A DNA stretch of 64,000 nucleotides. It comes from Ilyobacter polytropus DSM 2926. GTDB taxonomy: Bacteria; Fusobacteriota; Fusobacteriia; Fusobacteriales; Fusobacteriaceae. A program made the position numbers and the translations under genes. The notes beneath the pieces are model-generated. The model did no database searches. It was not told the DNA's origin and was given only the letters and a program-made list of their open reading frames with translations. The stretch is from positions 806,001-870,000 of the forward strand of contig NC_014633.1 in assembly GCF_000165505.1 (NCBI RefSeq). Reading direction: 5' to 3'. Positions 16,819 to 25,568 of the stretch are shown piece by piece. Position 1 is the stretch's first letter. Every line of letters starts with the position of its first letter.

Positions 16819-17985
16819 TTATATTTTCTTTCTTTCCAATCCCCATTTAATCCCTTCTATTAAATCTTTTACATCCTTATATTTAGCCAAATATCCATTT
16901 TCTTTATGACTTATCATATCTGGTAACCCTCCTACATTAAAAGATATCGTTGGGATTCCACAATGTATACTTTCATTCACTGTATTTGGGAAATTATCTT
17001 CTAATGATGGAGCGACAAATATACGAGCGGAATTATAAATCAAAGCTAAAGTACTTTCATCATAAACTCTACCTAAAAATTTTGTTTTAAATGGTAATTT
17101 TTCAATATCATTTCCATGACTTGCTCCAAAAACTAATAGTTCAACTTTTTCTTTTAATTTTGGATTTTCTTTATCTAATAAAATTAAGGCTTCATTTAAA
17201 TACTTCCATCCTTTTCTCAGATCTCCTGTTGAATTAATAGCGCCAAAACAAATATATTGTTTTTCATTATCTAAATTTAAAACTTTTTTACAAAATTCTT
17301 TATCTAAAGATTTAAAAATGTTTGTATCTAATACATTAGCTTGAACTATTATTTTTTTATTTTTCAATAAACTACTATTTTTAGCACATTCTCCTAACCA
17401 ATTACTACAAGTTATAATCTCTATATCTAACTCTTTAAATATTTTTTCCTTTTTCTTCCATATTTTTCTAGTTATATCTTTTTCTTTATTTGTTTTTAAA
17501 ATTGAGCAATTTCCACATTTTTTTTCATAATTTTTACAATCATTTGCATAGTGACAACCACCTGTAAAAGCCCACATATCATGTAAAGTCCATCTTGTTT
17601 TTTTCCCTAATTTCCCAAGTTTTGCTATACTTTCTAAAGAAAGATATCCACCATTTATCCAATGTAAAAGAATTATATCAGCTTCTTTAATATATGGATG
17701 TTGTGATATATCAATCCCATACTTTCCACTTGAAAACATTATTGGATTTTCTCTATTTTTATATTTATTAAATATTAATTTCTCTCGGATTATTCTTATT
17801 TTAGAAAAAATATGTTTTTCAAAATCTCCATCAATTGCAGGTTTAATATTTAATTCATCACTACTTTTAGTTAAAACAAGCATTTTTGAGTCTATTCCTT
17901 GTTTTAACATCGACAGGTGTAATCTATGAGCAGCAATAGCTGCTCCTCCATTCATATCTGATGTATTTATATGCACTATTTTCAT
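16819..17985 (-). CDS. Glycosyltransferase family 4 protein (WcaC-like)
   Basis: A 388-residue GT-B enzyme. IVHINTSDMNGGAAIAAHRL at the N terminus and a TLHDMWAFTGGCHYANDC cysteine-containing segment near residue 135 are typical of WcaC-like transferases in extracellular polysaccharide clusters; the segment continues with further cysteines (CKNYEKKCGNC), possibly binding metal. FLGRVYDE, APSLEDNFPNTVNESI (donor site) and ISFNVGG follow in the C-terminal domain. The start overlaps the stop of the upstream gene as ATGA, with AAAGGAG before it, so the two are translationally coupled. Confidence 0.85.
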   Translation of the reverse strand: MKIVHINTSDMNGGAAIAAHRLHLSMLKQGIDSKMLVLTKSSDELNIKPAIDGDFEKHIFSKIRIIREKLIFNKYKNRENPIMFSSGKYGIDISQHPYIKEADIILLHWINGGYLSLESIAKLGKLGKKTRWTLHDMWAFTGGCHYANDCKNYEKKCGNCSILKTNKEKDITRKIWKKKEKIFKELDIEIITCSNWLGECAKNSSLLKNKKIIVQANVLDTNIFKSLDKEFCKKVLNLDNEKQYICFGAINSTGDLRKGWKYLNEALILLDKENPKLKEKVELLVFGASHGNDIEKLPFKTKFLGRVYDESTLALIYNSARIFVAPSLEDNFPNTVNESIHCGIPTISFNVGGLPDMISHKENGYLAKYKDVKDLIEGIKWGLERKKI

Positions 17986-19463
17986 TTTGCTCCTTTTATT
18001 TTTCTATACAAATAACGTATTATATTATAAATTTCTATTCTTTTTAATATATTTAAAATTAAAGATTTTGTGTTATTTTTTATTTTTATTTTGTAATATC
18101 TTAATTTTTGTTTTTTATTTAATAAAAGTATTTTAATTTTTTTATTTTCTACCAATGATTTCATTATTTCACAATCTATTTGGTCTTTTTTTCCATTTCT
18201 ATTTTTTTTCATCGAATATAATTGATTAAACGAAATAAATTTTAATCCATTATATTCAAAAAAATATTTTCCATCATATATAATATCTTGTTTGTTTATT
18301 TTATGATACTTTAATTCACTATCATGATTTTCAAAATTTGAATCACTAAATTTTATTTTTTTATGTTCAGATAGTAAATAATCAATATCCTTATTTTCTC
18401 TCAGACCGTATAACGAAAGCGTCATGCTTCCATCTAAAACTATATCTTCTGAATTAATTTGATTTTCATTCAAAAAAATTTTAAATTTATCTAGTTCTTT
18501 ATATTGATTTAAATATTTATACGGATAAGCATTATTTAAGAAATGTAATCCATTTCCATTCAAAATTAATTTAGAAATTCTTATAGCTTCTTCTTTGGTA
18601 TCTGTAATATGTATTGAGCTATATTCGAGGTCATACAAATCACGAACTTCTTGTTTTATCTTTCTAACATCTTCTAAGTTATTCGCTTGAAAAATAATGA
18701 CTTTAAAATCTTCAAAATTAGGAAAACATTCTATTAATTTTTGCTCTATCCCTTTAAAATTATTTTTTTCTGTTCCACTCCAGTCCATATGTTTATATAA
18801 TTCTGTTAATAAATTAAATGCTCCATTCGGATTTAAATTTATTTTTTTTTCATATACTATTTTTGAAAATTTTGATAATGCTTCTTGTTTTCTTTCTTTT
18901 CCTGAAGGCCATAAAAATGCTATATATGTGTTTAAATTAGAATATTCTATAAATGTTTTCATCGCAATCTCTAAAGCTTCATTAGATACCCCTCTTTCTT
19001 TAAACATTTTATAGTCACATTTCATTTCTTCTATTTCAGTCTCTATAGTAAAAACTTTTTTTTTTAAGTATATAGCACTTGCAACTCTATGAGCTCCATT
19101 TATAATGGTGCTATTATTTGATAATGGTATTATAGAATCTGTTTTATCAAATCCTTTTTTTTTTATATTATTATATGTCTGATCAAAAGTCTTTATAAAT
19201 TTATCAAAATCATTTTTTTCATTTTCATATTCAATAAATTTTCCAAAAGTTTGAGTTTTAATATCTTCTTTATATATTTTTTCACCTTCTTTTTTATTTT
19301 TATCTTTATTTTTTAGATAAAACAATTTAAATCCTAAATCTATTCTATTCCATGTTAATAATTCTTGTGCTTCTATTTCATTAGTTTTATATTCTTTTTC
19401 CATCATTTTTTTATAAATAAATGGTTCTATTTTATTTTTAATATTAGACTTTATTTCCACCAT
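17982..19463 (-). CDS. Two-domain protein: ParB/sulfiredoxin-like segment plus nucleotidyltransferase-like segment (unknown)
   Basis: A 493-residue cytoplasmic protein I do not recognise as a named family. Near residue 115 it has SIIPLSNNSTIINGAHRVAS, like the ParB/Srx substrate-binding loop (a GxHR-type pattern). The C-terminal part contains DGSMTLSLYGLRENKDIDYL near residue 345, fitting the GS...D-x-D signature of small nucleotidyltransferases, and later a MKKNRNGKKDQIDCEIM stretch similar to the K..R.KD..D helix of that fold. A basic tail ends the protein. It overlaps the next gene by 4 nt (ATGA) and overlaps the preceding GT2 gene by 13 nt, so it belongs to the cluster. Role unknown. Extremely AT-rich (6 G/C of 60 at 18061-18120). 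Confidence 0.7.
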   Translation of the reverse strand: MVEIKSNIKNKIEPFIYKKMMEKEYKTNEIEAQELLTWNRIDLGFKLFYLKNKDKNKKEGEKIYKEDIKTQTFGKFIEYENEKNDFDKFIKTFDQTYNNIKKKGFDKTDSIIPLSNNSTIINGAHRVASAIYLKKKVFTIETEIEEMKCDYKMFKERGVSNEALEIAMKTFIEYSNLNTYIAFLWPSGKERKQEALSKFSKIVYEKKINLNPNGAFNLLTELYKHMDWSGTEKNNFKGIEQKLIECFPNFEDFKVIIFQANNLEDVRKIKQEVRDLYDLEYSSIHITDTKEEAIRISKLILNGNGLHFLNNAYPYKYLNQYKELDKFKIFLNENQINSEDIVLDGSMTLSLYGLRENKDIDYLLSEHKKIKFSDSNFENHDSELKYHKINKQDIIYDGKYFFEYNGLKFISFNQLYSMKKNRNGKKDQIDCEIMKSLVENKKIKILLLNKKQKLRYYKIKIKNNTKSLILNILKRIEIYNIIRYLYRKIKGAK

Positions 19464-20365
19464 AATTTGCTTTTCACCTTTCTTAAAACTTTTTTTATAA
19501 AAGTAATATTATTTTTTTCGTATATTATTTTTTCTATCCTTCTCTCTAATTTAATTTCTTTATTTAATTTTACAAATTTATAATTTAATTCACTTTCTTT
19601 ATCAAACTCTTTATTTATCCCACAATGAACTCCAGAACCGTCCATTCCAATATTTCTTACCATTGTTTTTACAGGAAATAGCGTCATTTTACCTTGCTCT
19701 AATTGTGAATAAAGTTTTTTTATAGCCCAAGAATCCACTTTATTTTTTAGTTGTGCTTTTAATATTGATGTTCTAGAATTTCCAATTAACTTTTCATACT
19801 TCTTAATTTTTGCTTTGTTCTCTAATATTTCACGATAAAAATTTTGTTCCCAAACTATACTAAACCATCGATCTTTCCATATTGCCCATCCCCACGATGT
19901 ACTAATATGTGCTAAATATACTTCATTTTTATATTCTTTTGGAACGCTTATATTTGAATAACCAGAAATCACGAATATATCATCTTGATTTTTATAAATT
20001 TTTAATGCATTATTCATATATTCTAAAAAATAGGGACTTGTGATCAAATCATCTTCTAAAACAATTACTTTTTCATACTTATTTACTATTTCACTTACAC
20101 CTGCAACTACTGAATTTGCTAAACCTTTATTTTTCGATGCTTTTTTTATTACAATATTTTTAAAGCCATTTATTGTTTTTATATATTCTCTAACTTCCTT
20201 TACTGCTTCCATTGATTTTTCATTTTTAGGAGCATCTGAAAATATAAACAATTCACTTTCTTCTGCTAATCTATTTTTTTTTAATGCTTCTATTGTTTGC
20301 TTTGTATGATCTACTCGGTTATAAACAAATAATACTATAGGTGCTAGTAATTTATTGTTTTTCAT
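19451..20365 (-). CDS. Glycosyltransferase family 2 / GNT-I-like sugar transferase
   Basis: A 304-residue GT-A-like protein. APIVLFVYNRVDHTKQTIEAL opens it, IFSDAPKN follows near residue 45, and IVLEDDLITSPYFLEYMN near residue 115 carries the acidic metal-binding motif; STSWGWAIWKDRW near residue 165 is typical of this group in bacterial polysaccharide clusters. The ATG at 20365 has TGGGGT 6 nt before it, so I prefer it to the ATG five codons upstream. It follows the flippase fusion gene by 20 nt and overlaps the next gene by 13 nt. Confidence 0.8.
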   Translation of the reverse strand: MKNNKLLAPIVLFVYNRVDHTKQTIEALKKNRLAEESELFIFSDAPKNEKSMEAVKEVREYIKTINGFKNIVIKKASKNKGLANSVVAGVSEIVNKYEKVIVLEDDLITSPYFLEYMNNALKIYKNQDDIFVISGYSNISVPKEYKNEVYLAHISTSWGWAIWKDRWFSIVWEQNFYREILENKAKIKKYEKLIGNSRTSILKAQLKNKVDSWAIKKLYSQLEQGKMTLFPVKTMVRNIGMDGSGVHCGINKEFDKESELNYKFVKLNKEIKLERRIEKIIYEKNNITFIKKVLRKVKSKLWWK

Positions 20366-20385
20366 TTTTATACCCCACATAAATT

Positions 20386-22374
20386 TTAATTATTTTTCTT
20401 ATAAAGATAATCATGATTTGTTAACTTTTCTATTAAAAAATATTCTTCTCCCAAATACCTTTCTATTTCATCTTTATATTTTTTCTGTTGAACTTCTATT
20501 AATATATAATTAATTTTTATTTTATCAAAATTTACACCTTTTAACACTTCTAATTCAAAACCTTCTACATCTAAGGAAAAGAAATCAATTTCTTTTATTT
20601 TATTTTCATCTAAAAGTTTCTGTAAAGTTATTGTAGGTACTTTTGTAGTATAGCTTTCTTTTATGTTTTGACATTCAAGTCCTTTTTTAATATGTTCTTT
20701 TTTATTTAATCTTGTTTTAGAAACTACAGACATTAAGTTTGCAAACTCCATTTCTATATAATCGTTATCAAAATCTTTTCCTACTAATGCATAATTATAC
20801 ACAGATGATTTCTTTCTTTCTTTTTTACACTTTTCATATAGCTCTGGAATCCCTTCAACTAATATCCCATTCCAATTTTTAATTTTTTCTAAAAAATACG
20901 TATTACTTTGCGTTTTTCCGTCGTTTCCTCCAACTTCAATAAAAGTACCTTCACTAAAATCTAAATATTTTTTTAATTTATTATCTAAATCATTTAACCC
21001 CATTTTGTGAAATCTTGTTTCTATCTTCATTTTTTCTAAAAAAAAACATAATATTTTCTTTATTTTGTTTTTCATTTTACTCTCCTCTTTATTGTTAATA
21101 ATCAACTTTATTTTTTTCATAAAAATAGCCTTAGTTCTCATTTTAATATGCTCTTTATCCTTAACAAATATATAAAATAAATAAGCTGATATGCTCATTG
21201 AAATTACAGTAGTCCAAGCCGCTCCTACAATTCCAAATTTTCTGATAAAATATAAATTTAAAATAAAATTTACAATTCCACCTGTTAATGTTGAATATAG
21301 TTGTAAATCATTTCTATTTTCTAACAATAAATATTTAGAAGTCGAAACTCCTAATGCAACAAAAACTCCTGCCCAGCTATATATTCTAAATACATCTCCT
21401 GCTGAACTGTATTCCATTCCATATGCTAATTCTATAAACCATTTTCCTAGTATAGTTGCTCCTATCGCAAACAATGTACAAATAAACACATTTATATTTC
21501 CTAATTTTACAAATTCATTAACATATTCATCTTTAGATTTATTTTTTTTCCCATCAAGTATTCTAGGGAAATATGCTGTTGCTATTGTTACTGGTATAAA
21601 ATAAACTAATTCTGATAATTTAACTCCTACTGAATATATTCCAACTTCTTTTACACTTAACATTTTCCCTACCATTAATTGATCCACCTTCATATAAATA
21701 AATATAGATACACTTGCAACTAATAATGGTGATGATTCTTTAATTAATTTCTTTAAATATTTAAAATCTACTTGAAACTTAAAGGTATTTTTTTTCTTAT
21801 ATCTTAATAAAAGTATTATTGAATAAATAACCTTTTCTCCTAAAAATAATATTGCATACCAATATAAGCTCCCCTTCATAATTACAAAATTGACCTTTAA
21901 AATAACTCCTATAAAATAAGCAATTTGAGAGGCTATTACCTCATTTTTATTTAATCCTTTAGCTTGAAAAAATAATTTAAACACTATAAATGCATTTAAT
22001 AATTGATTAACAGAAAAAATTAAAAATAAATCTAATAATTCTTGATTTCCATTAGTAAAACTACTAAACATATAATACCAAATGGGCAACGTTAGTATAT
22101 AAATTACTACTCTAAAAAACATTACTGATGATAATATTTTATTTATATCTTTATCTTCAGACATTCCTATTTCTTTTAAAATTATTGCATTCATTCCAAA
22201 TATACTTAAAACTTCAAAAAAACCTAAAAATGCTAAAACATAACTTATTTTACCAAGATTTTCACTACCTAAATATCTTGCAATCATTATCGAAATCCCA
22301 AATCCAACAAGTATTTTTATTATTTTATCCACTAACATTATAATTGTATTTTTTTTTATTGAGATTTTTTTCAT
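20386..22374 (-). CDS. Flippase (Wzx-like) fused to FkbM-family methyltransferase
   Basis: A 662-residue reading frame joining two proteins. Residues 1 to about 420 form a multi-helix polysaccharide flippase of the MATE/MVF superfamily (IMIARYLGSENLGKISYVLA at the N terminus, about 12 hydrophobic segments), which would move lipid-linked repeat units across the membrane. Residues about 434-662 are an FkbM methyltransferase (FIEVGGNDGK near residue 482, FFSLDVEGFELEVLKG near residue 605). At the joint there is an in-frame ATG (21075) 5-6 nt after GAGGAG, so the methyltransferase may also be made alone (229 residues, 20386-21075). The start overlaps the fcl stop as TAATG. Fusion through loss of a stop codon is the simplest reading. 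Confidence 0.85.
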   Translation of the reverse strand: MKKISIKKNTIIMLVDKIIKILVGFGISIMIARYLGSENLGKISYVLAFLGFFEVLSIFGMNAIILKEIGMSEDKDINKILSSVMFFRVVIYILTLPIWYYMFSSFTNGNQELLDLFLIFSVNQLLNAFIVFKLFFQAKGLNKNEVIASQIAYFIGVILKVNFVIMKGSLYWYAILFLGEKVIYSIILLLRYKKKNTFKFQVDFKYLKKLIKESSPLLVASVSIFIYMKVDQLMVGKMLSVKEVGIYSVGVKLSELVYFIPVTIATAYFPRILDGKKNKSKDEYVNEFVKLGNINVFICTLFAIGATILGKWFIELAYGMEYSSAGDVFRIYSWAGVFVALGVSTSKYLLLENRNDLQLYSTLTGGIVNFILNLYFIRKFGIVGAAWTTVISMSISAYLFYIFVKDKEHIKMRTKAIFMKKIKLIINNKEESKMKNKIKKILCFFLEKMKIETRFHKMGLNDLDNKLKKYLDFSEGTFIEVGGNDGKTQSNTYFLEKIKNWNGILVEGIPELYEKCKKERKKSSVYNYALVGKDFDNDYIEMEFANLMSVVSKTRLNKKEHIKKGLECQNIKESYTTKVPTITLQKLLDENKIKEIDFFSLDVEGFELEVLKGVNFDKIKINYILIEVQQKKYKDEIERYLGEEYFLIEKLTNHDYLYKKNN

Positions 22375-23303
22375 TATTTATTATTCTCCAAATACCATCT
22401 ATATACTCTTTCTATTCCATCTTTTAACTCTACTCTATGAGTATATCCAGTATATTTTAATCTCGTTACATCGAGTAGCTTTCTTGGTGTCCCGTCTGGT
22501 TTAGACAGGTCATTTACTATCACTCCTTCATATCCTACTACCTCTTTTATAATTTGAGCTAGTTCTCCAATCTCTATATCTTCACCTGTACCCATATTTA
22601 CATGCATATCTTCTGAATAGTTTAGCATTAAATGAGTAAGGCCATCAGCAAGGTCATCCACGTACATAAACTCTCTTTTAGGTTTACCAGTTCCCCACAT
22701 TAATACCTCTTTATGGTCGTTTATCTTTGCGTCATGAAACTTCCTTATAAGAGCAGGCATTACGTGAGAAGATTCGAGGTCAAAATTATCATTTATACCG
22801 TATAAATTTGTTGGCATAGCTGATATGAAGTCGCAGCCATATTGCTGTCTGTAAAATTTGCATAGCTGTATCCCTGATATTTTTGCTGTTGCATATGCTT
22901 CATTGGTCGGTTCTAGATGCCCCCCCAGTAAGTGTTCCTCTTTTATAGGTTGCTCTGTATATTTTGGATAAATACAAGAACTTCCCAAGAAAAGAAGTTT
23001 TGTTACATTATATTTGTAGGCATTATGAATAATATTTGACTGAATCATGAGATTATCATAGATAAATTCTGCAGGATAAGTATTATTTGCATGTATTCCC
23101 CCAACTTTAGCTGCTGCAAGAAATACATATTCAGGTTTTTCATCTTTAAAGAATTTTTCCACCTCTGTTTGTCTTCTGAGGTCAAGTTCTTTTGAATTTT
23201 TATATATTATATTTGAATATCCTAGCTCTTCTAGTCTTCTAACTATTGCAGATCCCACCATACCACGGTGTCCTGCTACGTATATTTTTGAATTTTTTTC
23301 CAA
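22374..23303 (-). CDS. fcl: GDP-L-fucose synthase
   Basis: Fcl (WcaG) epimerises and reduces GDP-4-keto-6-deoxymannose to GDP-L-fucose with NADPH. The NAD(P) motif GHRGMVGSA, AAAKVGGI near residue 67, GSSCIYP near residue 107 and the catalytic YATAK near residue 136 are present, and the length of 309 residues is normal. A GTG at 23312 would overlap the ribosome binding site GAGGTGG; TTG at 23303, 7 nt after the box, is the better start. Together with gmd it makes GDP-fucose for the polysaccharide, although a glycosyltransferase-like gene sits between them. Confidence 0.93.
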   Translation of the reverse strand: MEKNSKIYVAGHRGMVGSAIVRRLEELGYSNIIYKNSKELDLRRQTEVEKFFKDEKPEYVFLAAAKVGGIHANNTYPAEFIYDNLMIQSNIIHNAYKYNVTKLLFLGSSCIYPKYTEQPIKEEHLLGGHLEPTNEAYATAKISGIQLCKFYRQQYGCDFISAMPTNLYGINDNFDLESSHVMPALIRKFHDAKINDHKEVLMWGTGKPKREFMYVDDLADGLTHLMLNYSEDMHVNMGTGEDIEIGELAQIIKEVVGYEGVIVNDLSKPDGTPRKLLDVTRLKYTGYTHRVELKDGIERVYRWYLENNK

Positions 23304-23371
23304 GATTTCCACCTCTTTTTTTGTTTTGATACAAGACTATCACGAGATTGTGTAAAAGACATTTTTCTTTT

Positions 23372-23405
23372 AATCAGATTTTAGTCTGTAGCAATCTCTG
23401 TCTGA
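23372..23405. repeat. Direct repeat flanking the GT gene, copy 1
   Basis: 34 nt that match 24414-24447 at 27 positions without gaps. It covers the last codons of the gene at 23374-24375. Confidence 0.6.
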
Positions 23406-24375
23406 GATCCAAATAATCTATTCTTCTAAGACAATTTTCACTTATAGAGATTGCCCTACCTTGTTTTTTTAATTCATTAATTATATGGGTGTCTTCCAAT
23501 ACTCCATCTCTTTCCATTAGAACCATTGGGGTTTCTCCACAGATAGCTTCAGCTACTGTCCCCCAGCCCGCCTTAGAAATAATGAGTTCACTTGCTGCTA
23601 TATAATTCTGGGTATCTCTTATATCTAATGGTAGTTGACAAATATTAGCGCCAGCACTCTCTACCTGGATTCCCGATGTACAAAATATCGTGCCGTTAAA
23701 ATTTTCAACTCTTATTTTTTCTAAGCTGGCTGATTTCCCGCAGCTTAGAAAGATACTTTTTCCATGAATTTCCCTTATATCTTGTACTTTGGTATCATCA
23801 ATTTTTCTTGAAATATAATCTATATATTTTTTTTTACATTTCATATGGCCTATATCTAGGTGTAATGGGTAAGCATGAAATTCATCGTATATCTGATCTA
23901 TTTCATGATATTTTTCTACTATATCTTCAGCTAGGTTCAAGTTCTTATACTGCAAATACCAAGTGAAATTAGAACTGCCTATTATCTTTTTCTTAAGGGT
24001 TTTTCCAACAAGTACACCTATCGGTGATATATCCGTGTATATATCCACTATGTCTAATCCACCTAGATTTGAAACTTCACTTTTTATAGTCTCATCCCAT
24101 GAAGATATAAACTCTTTAAGAATCTTTTCTAGTCTAATCTTGTCAATTGTCAGGCTTTTTTCTATGTTTATAAGGCCTATGTCAGTTACGATATCTGAGA
24201 ATCTCAGTCTTTTTTTATAATCTTGCAAGTATAGTTTTGAAAACTCATTTTGTTTTTCTCCACAGGCAATATAGATGTTGTAATTAGTTTCCTCTAATAT
24301 CTTTTCTATATGTGCAAGACATCTAGTGAGATGTCCAAACCCATGACTTGATATGTAAAATACTTTATATTTCAT
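23374..24375 (-). CDS. GT28/MurG-like glycosyltransferase family protein
   Basis: A 333-residue protein beginning YISSHGFGHLTRCLAHIEKI, the pattern of UDP-glycosyltransferase/MurG-like GT-B proteins and of the N-terminal domain of arabinokinases. The C-terminal half has FLSCGKSASLEKIR and ELIISKAGWGTVAEAICGETPMVL, the classic donor-binding loop of the Glyco_tran_28_C domain. It may transfer a sugar or act on a nucleotide sugar; the precise role is unknown. It interrupts the usual gmd-fcl pair, and the same 34-nt sequence occurs at its 3' end and just before its 5' end, suggesting it was inserted as a unit. Confidence 0.7.
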   Translation of the reverse strand: MKYKVFYISSHGFGHLTRCLAHIEKILEETNYNIYIACGEKQNEFSKLYLQDYKKRLRFSDIVTDIGLINIEKSLTIDKIRLEKILKEFISSWDETIKSEVSNLGGLDIVDIYTDISPIGVLVGKTLKKKIIGSSNFTWYLQYKNLNLAEDIVEKYHEIDQIYDEFHAYPLHLDIGHMKCKKKYIDYISRKIDDTKVQDIREIHGKSIFLSCGKSASLEKIRVENFNGTIFCTSGIQVESAGANICQLPLDIRDTQNYIAASELIISKAGWGTVAEAICGETPMVLMERDGVLEDTHIINELKKQGRAISISENCLRRIDYLDLRQRLLQTKI

Positions 24376-24413
24376 AATTAGACACCTTCTTTGTTTTCGA
24401 CAAATGACTTTTT

Positions 24414-24447
24414 AGTCATATCTTAATTTGTAGCAGTCTGTGTCTGA
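24414..24447. repeat. Direct repeat flanking the GT gene, copy 2
   Basis: Lies between the gmd stop codon and the start of the GT gene; matches 23372-23405 at 27 of 34 positions in the same orientation. It looks like a leftover 3' end of the same gene. Confidence 0.6.
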
Positions 24448-24452
24448 TTTCT

Positions 24453-25538
24453 TTAGTCAAAAGCCTTTTTTATTCTATCTTCTTTTTCAACGAGTGCCAT
24501 ATCAGACTTCATCATTATATTGACCAGTTCTTCAAATGAAGTTTTAGTAGGATTCCATCCAAGTACTGTCCTTGCTTTTGTAGGGTCTCCCAATAACTGT
24601 TCTACTTCTGCAGGTCTAAAATATTTAGGGTCTACTTCTACAAGCACTTTCCCTGTTCTTTTGCATATCCCTTTTTCATCCATACCTGTTCCCTGCCATT
24701 CTAATTCTATTCCAGCTTCTCTGAATGCGTATGTAGTAAATTTTCTTACTGTATGCATTTCTCCAGTTGCTATAACAAAATCTTCAGGTTTATCGTGCTG
24801 CAGCATAAGCCACATACATTCCACATAGTCTTTTGCGTAACCCCAGTCCCTTTTAGCATCTAGATTACCTAAATAAATTTTTTTTTGTTTCCCCTGGGCT
24901 ATTCTGGCAGCAGCAAGAGTAATTTTTCTAGTTACAAAGGTCTCCCCACGTCTTTCTGATTCGTGATTAAATAATATTCCATTTACAGCAAACATATCAT
25001 AGGATTCCCTATAATTTTTGGTGATCCAAAACCCGTACAATTTTGCCACACCATAAGGAGATCTAGGATAAAACGGTGTGGTTTCTTTTTGAGGTACCTC
25101 TTGTACCTTACCGTAAAGCTCTGATGTAGATGCCTGATAAATTCTTGTCTTCTTCTCCATCCCAAGAAGCCTTACTGCCTCGAGTATTCTGAGAGTCCCA
25201 ATTCCGTCAGTATCCGCAGTATATTCAGGCATGTCAAATGATACCTTTACATGAGACTGTGCCGCTAGGTTGTATATCTCATCAGGCTGTATCTTTTGTA
25301 TAAGCCTTATCAGGTTTGACGAATCTGTCATGTCCCCATAGTGAAGGTTTATCTTTCTAGGTAACTTCATATCTTCTATCAAATCATCCATATATAAATG
25401 TTCTATCCTACCTGTGTTAAAAGATGATGATCTTCTGATAATGCCATGTACTTCATATCCTTTTTCTAGTAAGAATTCTGCCAAAAAAGAACCATCCTGT
25501 CCCGTTATACCTGTAATAAGTGCCACTTTATTTGACAT
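24453..25538 (-). CDS. gmd: GDP-mannose 4,6-dehydratase
   Basis: Gmd converts GDP-mannose to GDP-4-keto-6-deoxymannose, the precursor of GDP-fucose and GDP-rhamnose-type sugars. [19 protein letters not shown] is the NADP fold, [12 protein letters not shown] near residue 92, STSELYG near residue 130 and YGVAK near residue 157 complete the SDR active site, and [12 protein letters not shown] is the family signature. The length of 361 residues is normal. Start ATG follows GGAGGG. GDP-mannose synthesis genes (manB/manC) are not in the window. Confidence 0.96.
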   Translation of the reverse strand: MSNKVALITGITGQDGSFLAEFLLEKGYEVHGIIRRSSSFNTGRIEHLYMDDLIEDMKLPRKINLHYGDMTDSSNLIRLIQKIQPDEIYNLAAQSHVKVSFDMPEYTADTDGIGTLRILEAVRLLGMEKKTRIYQASTSELYGKVQEVPQKETTPFYPRSPYGVAKLYGFWITKNYRESYDMFAVNGILFNHESERRGETFVTRKITLAAARIAQGKQKKIYLGNLDAKRDWGYAKDYVECMWLMLQHDKPEDFVIATGEMHTVRKFTTYAFREAGIELEWQGTGMDEKGICKRTGKVLVEVDPKYFRPAEVEQLLGDPTKARTVLGWNPTKTSFEELVNIMMKSDMALVEKEDRIKKAFD

Positions 25539-25568
25539 TGATGCCCTCCATTTATTATGTTAAAAATC

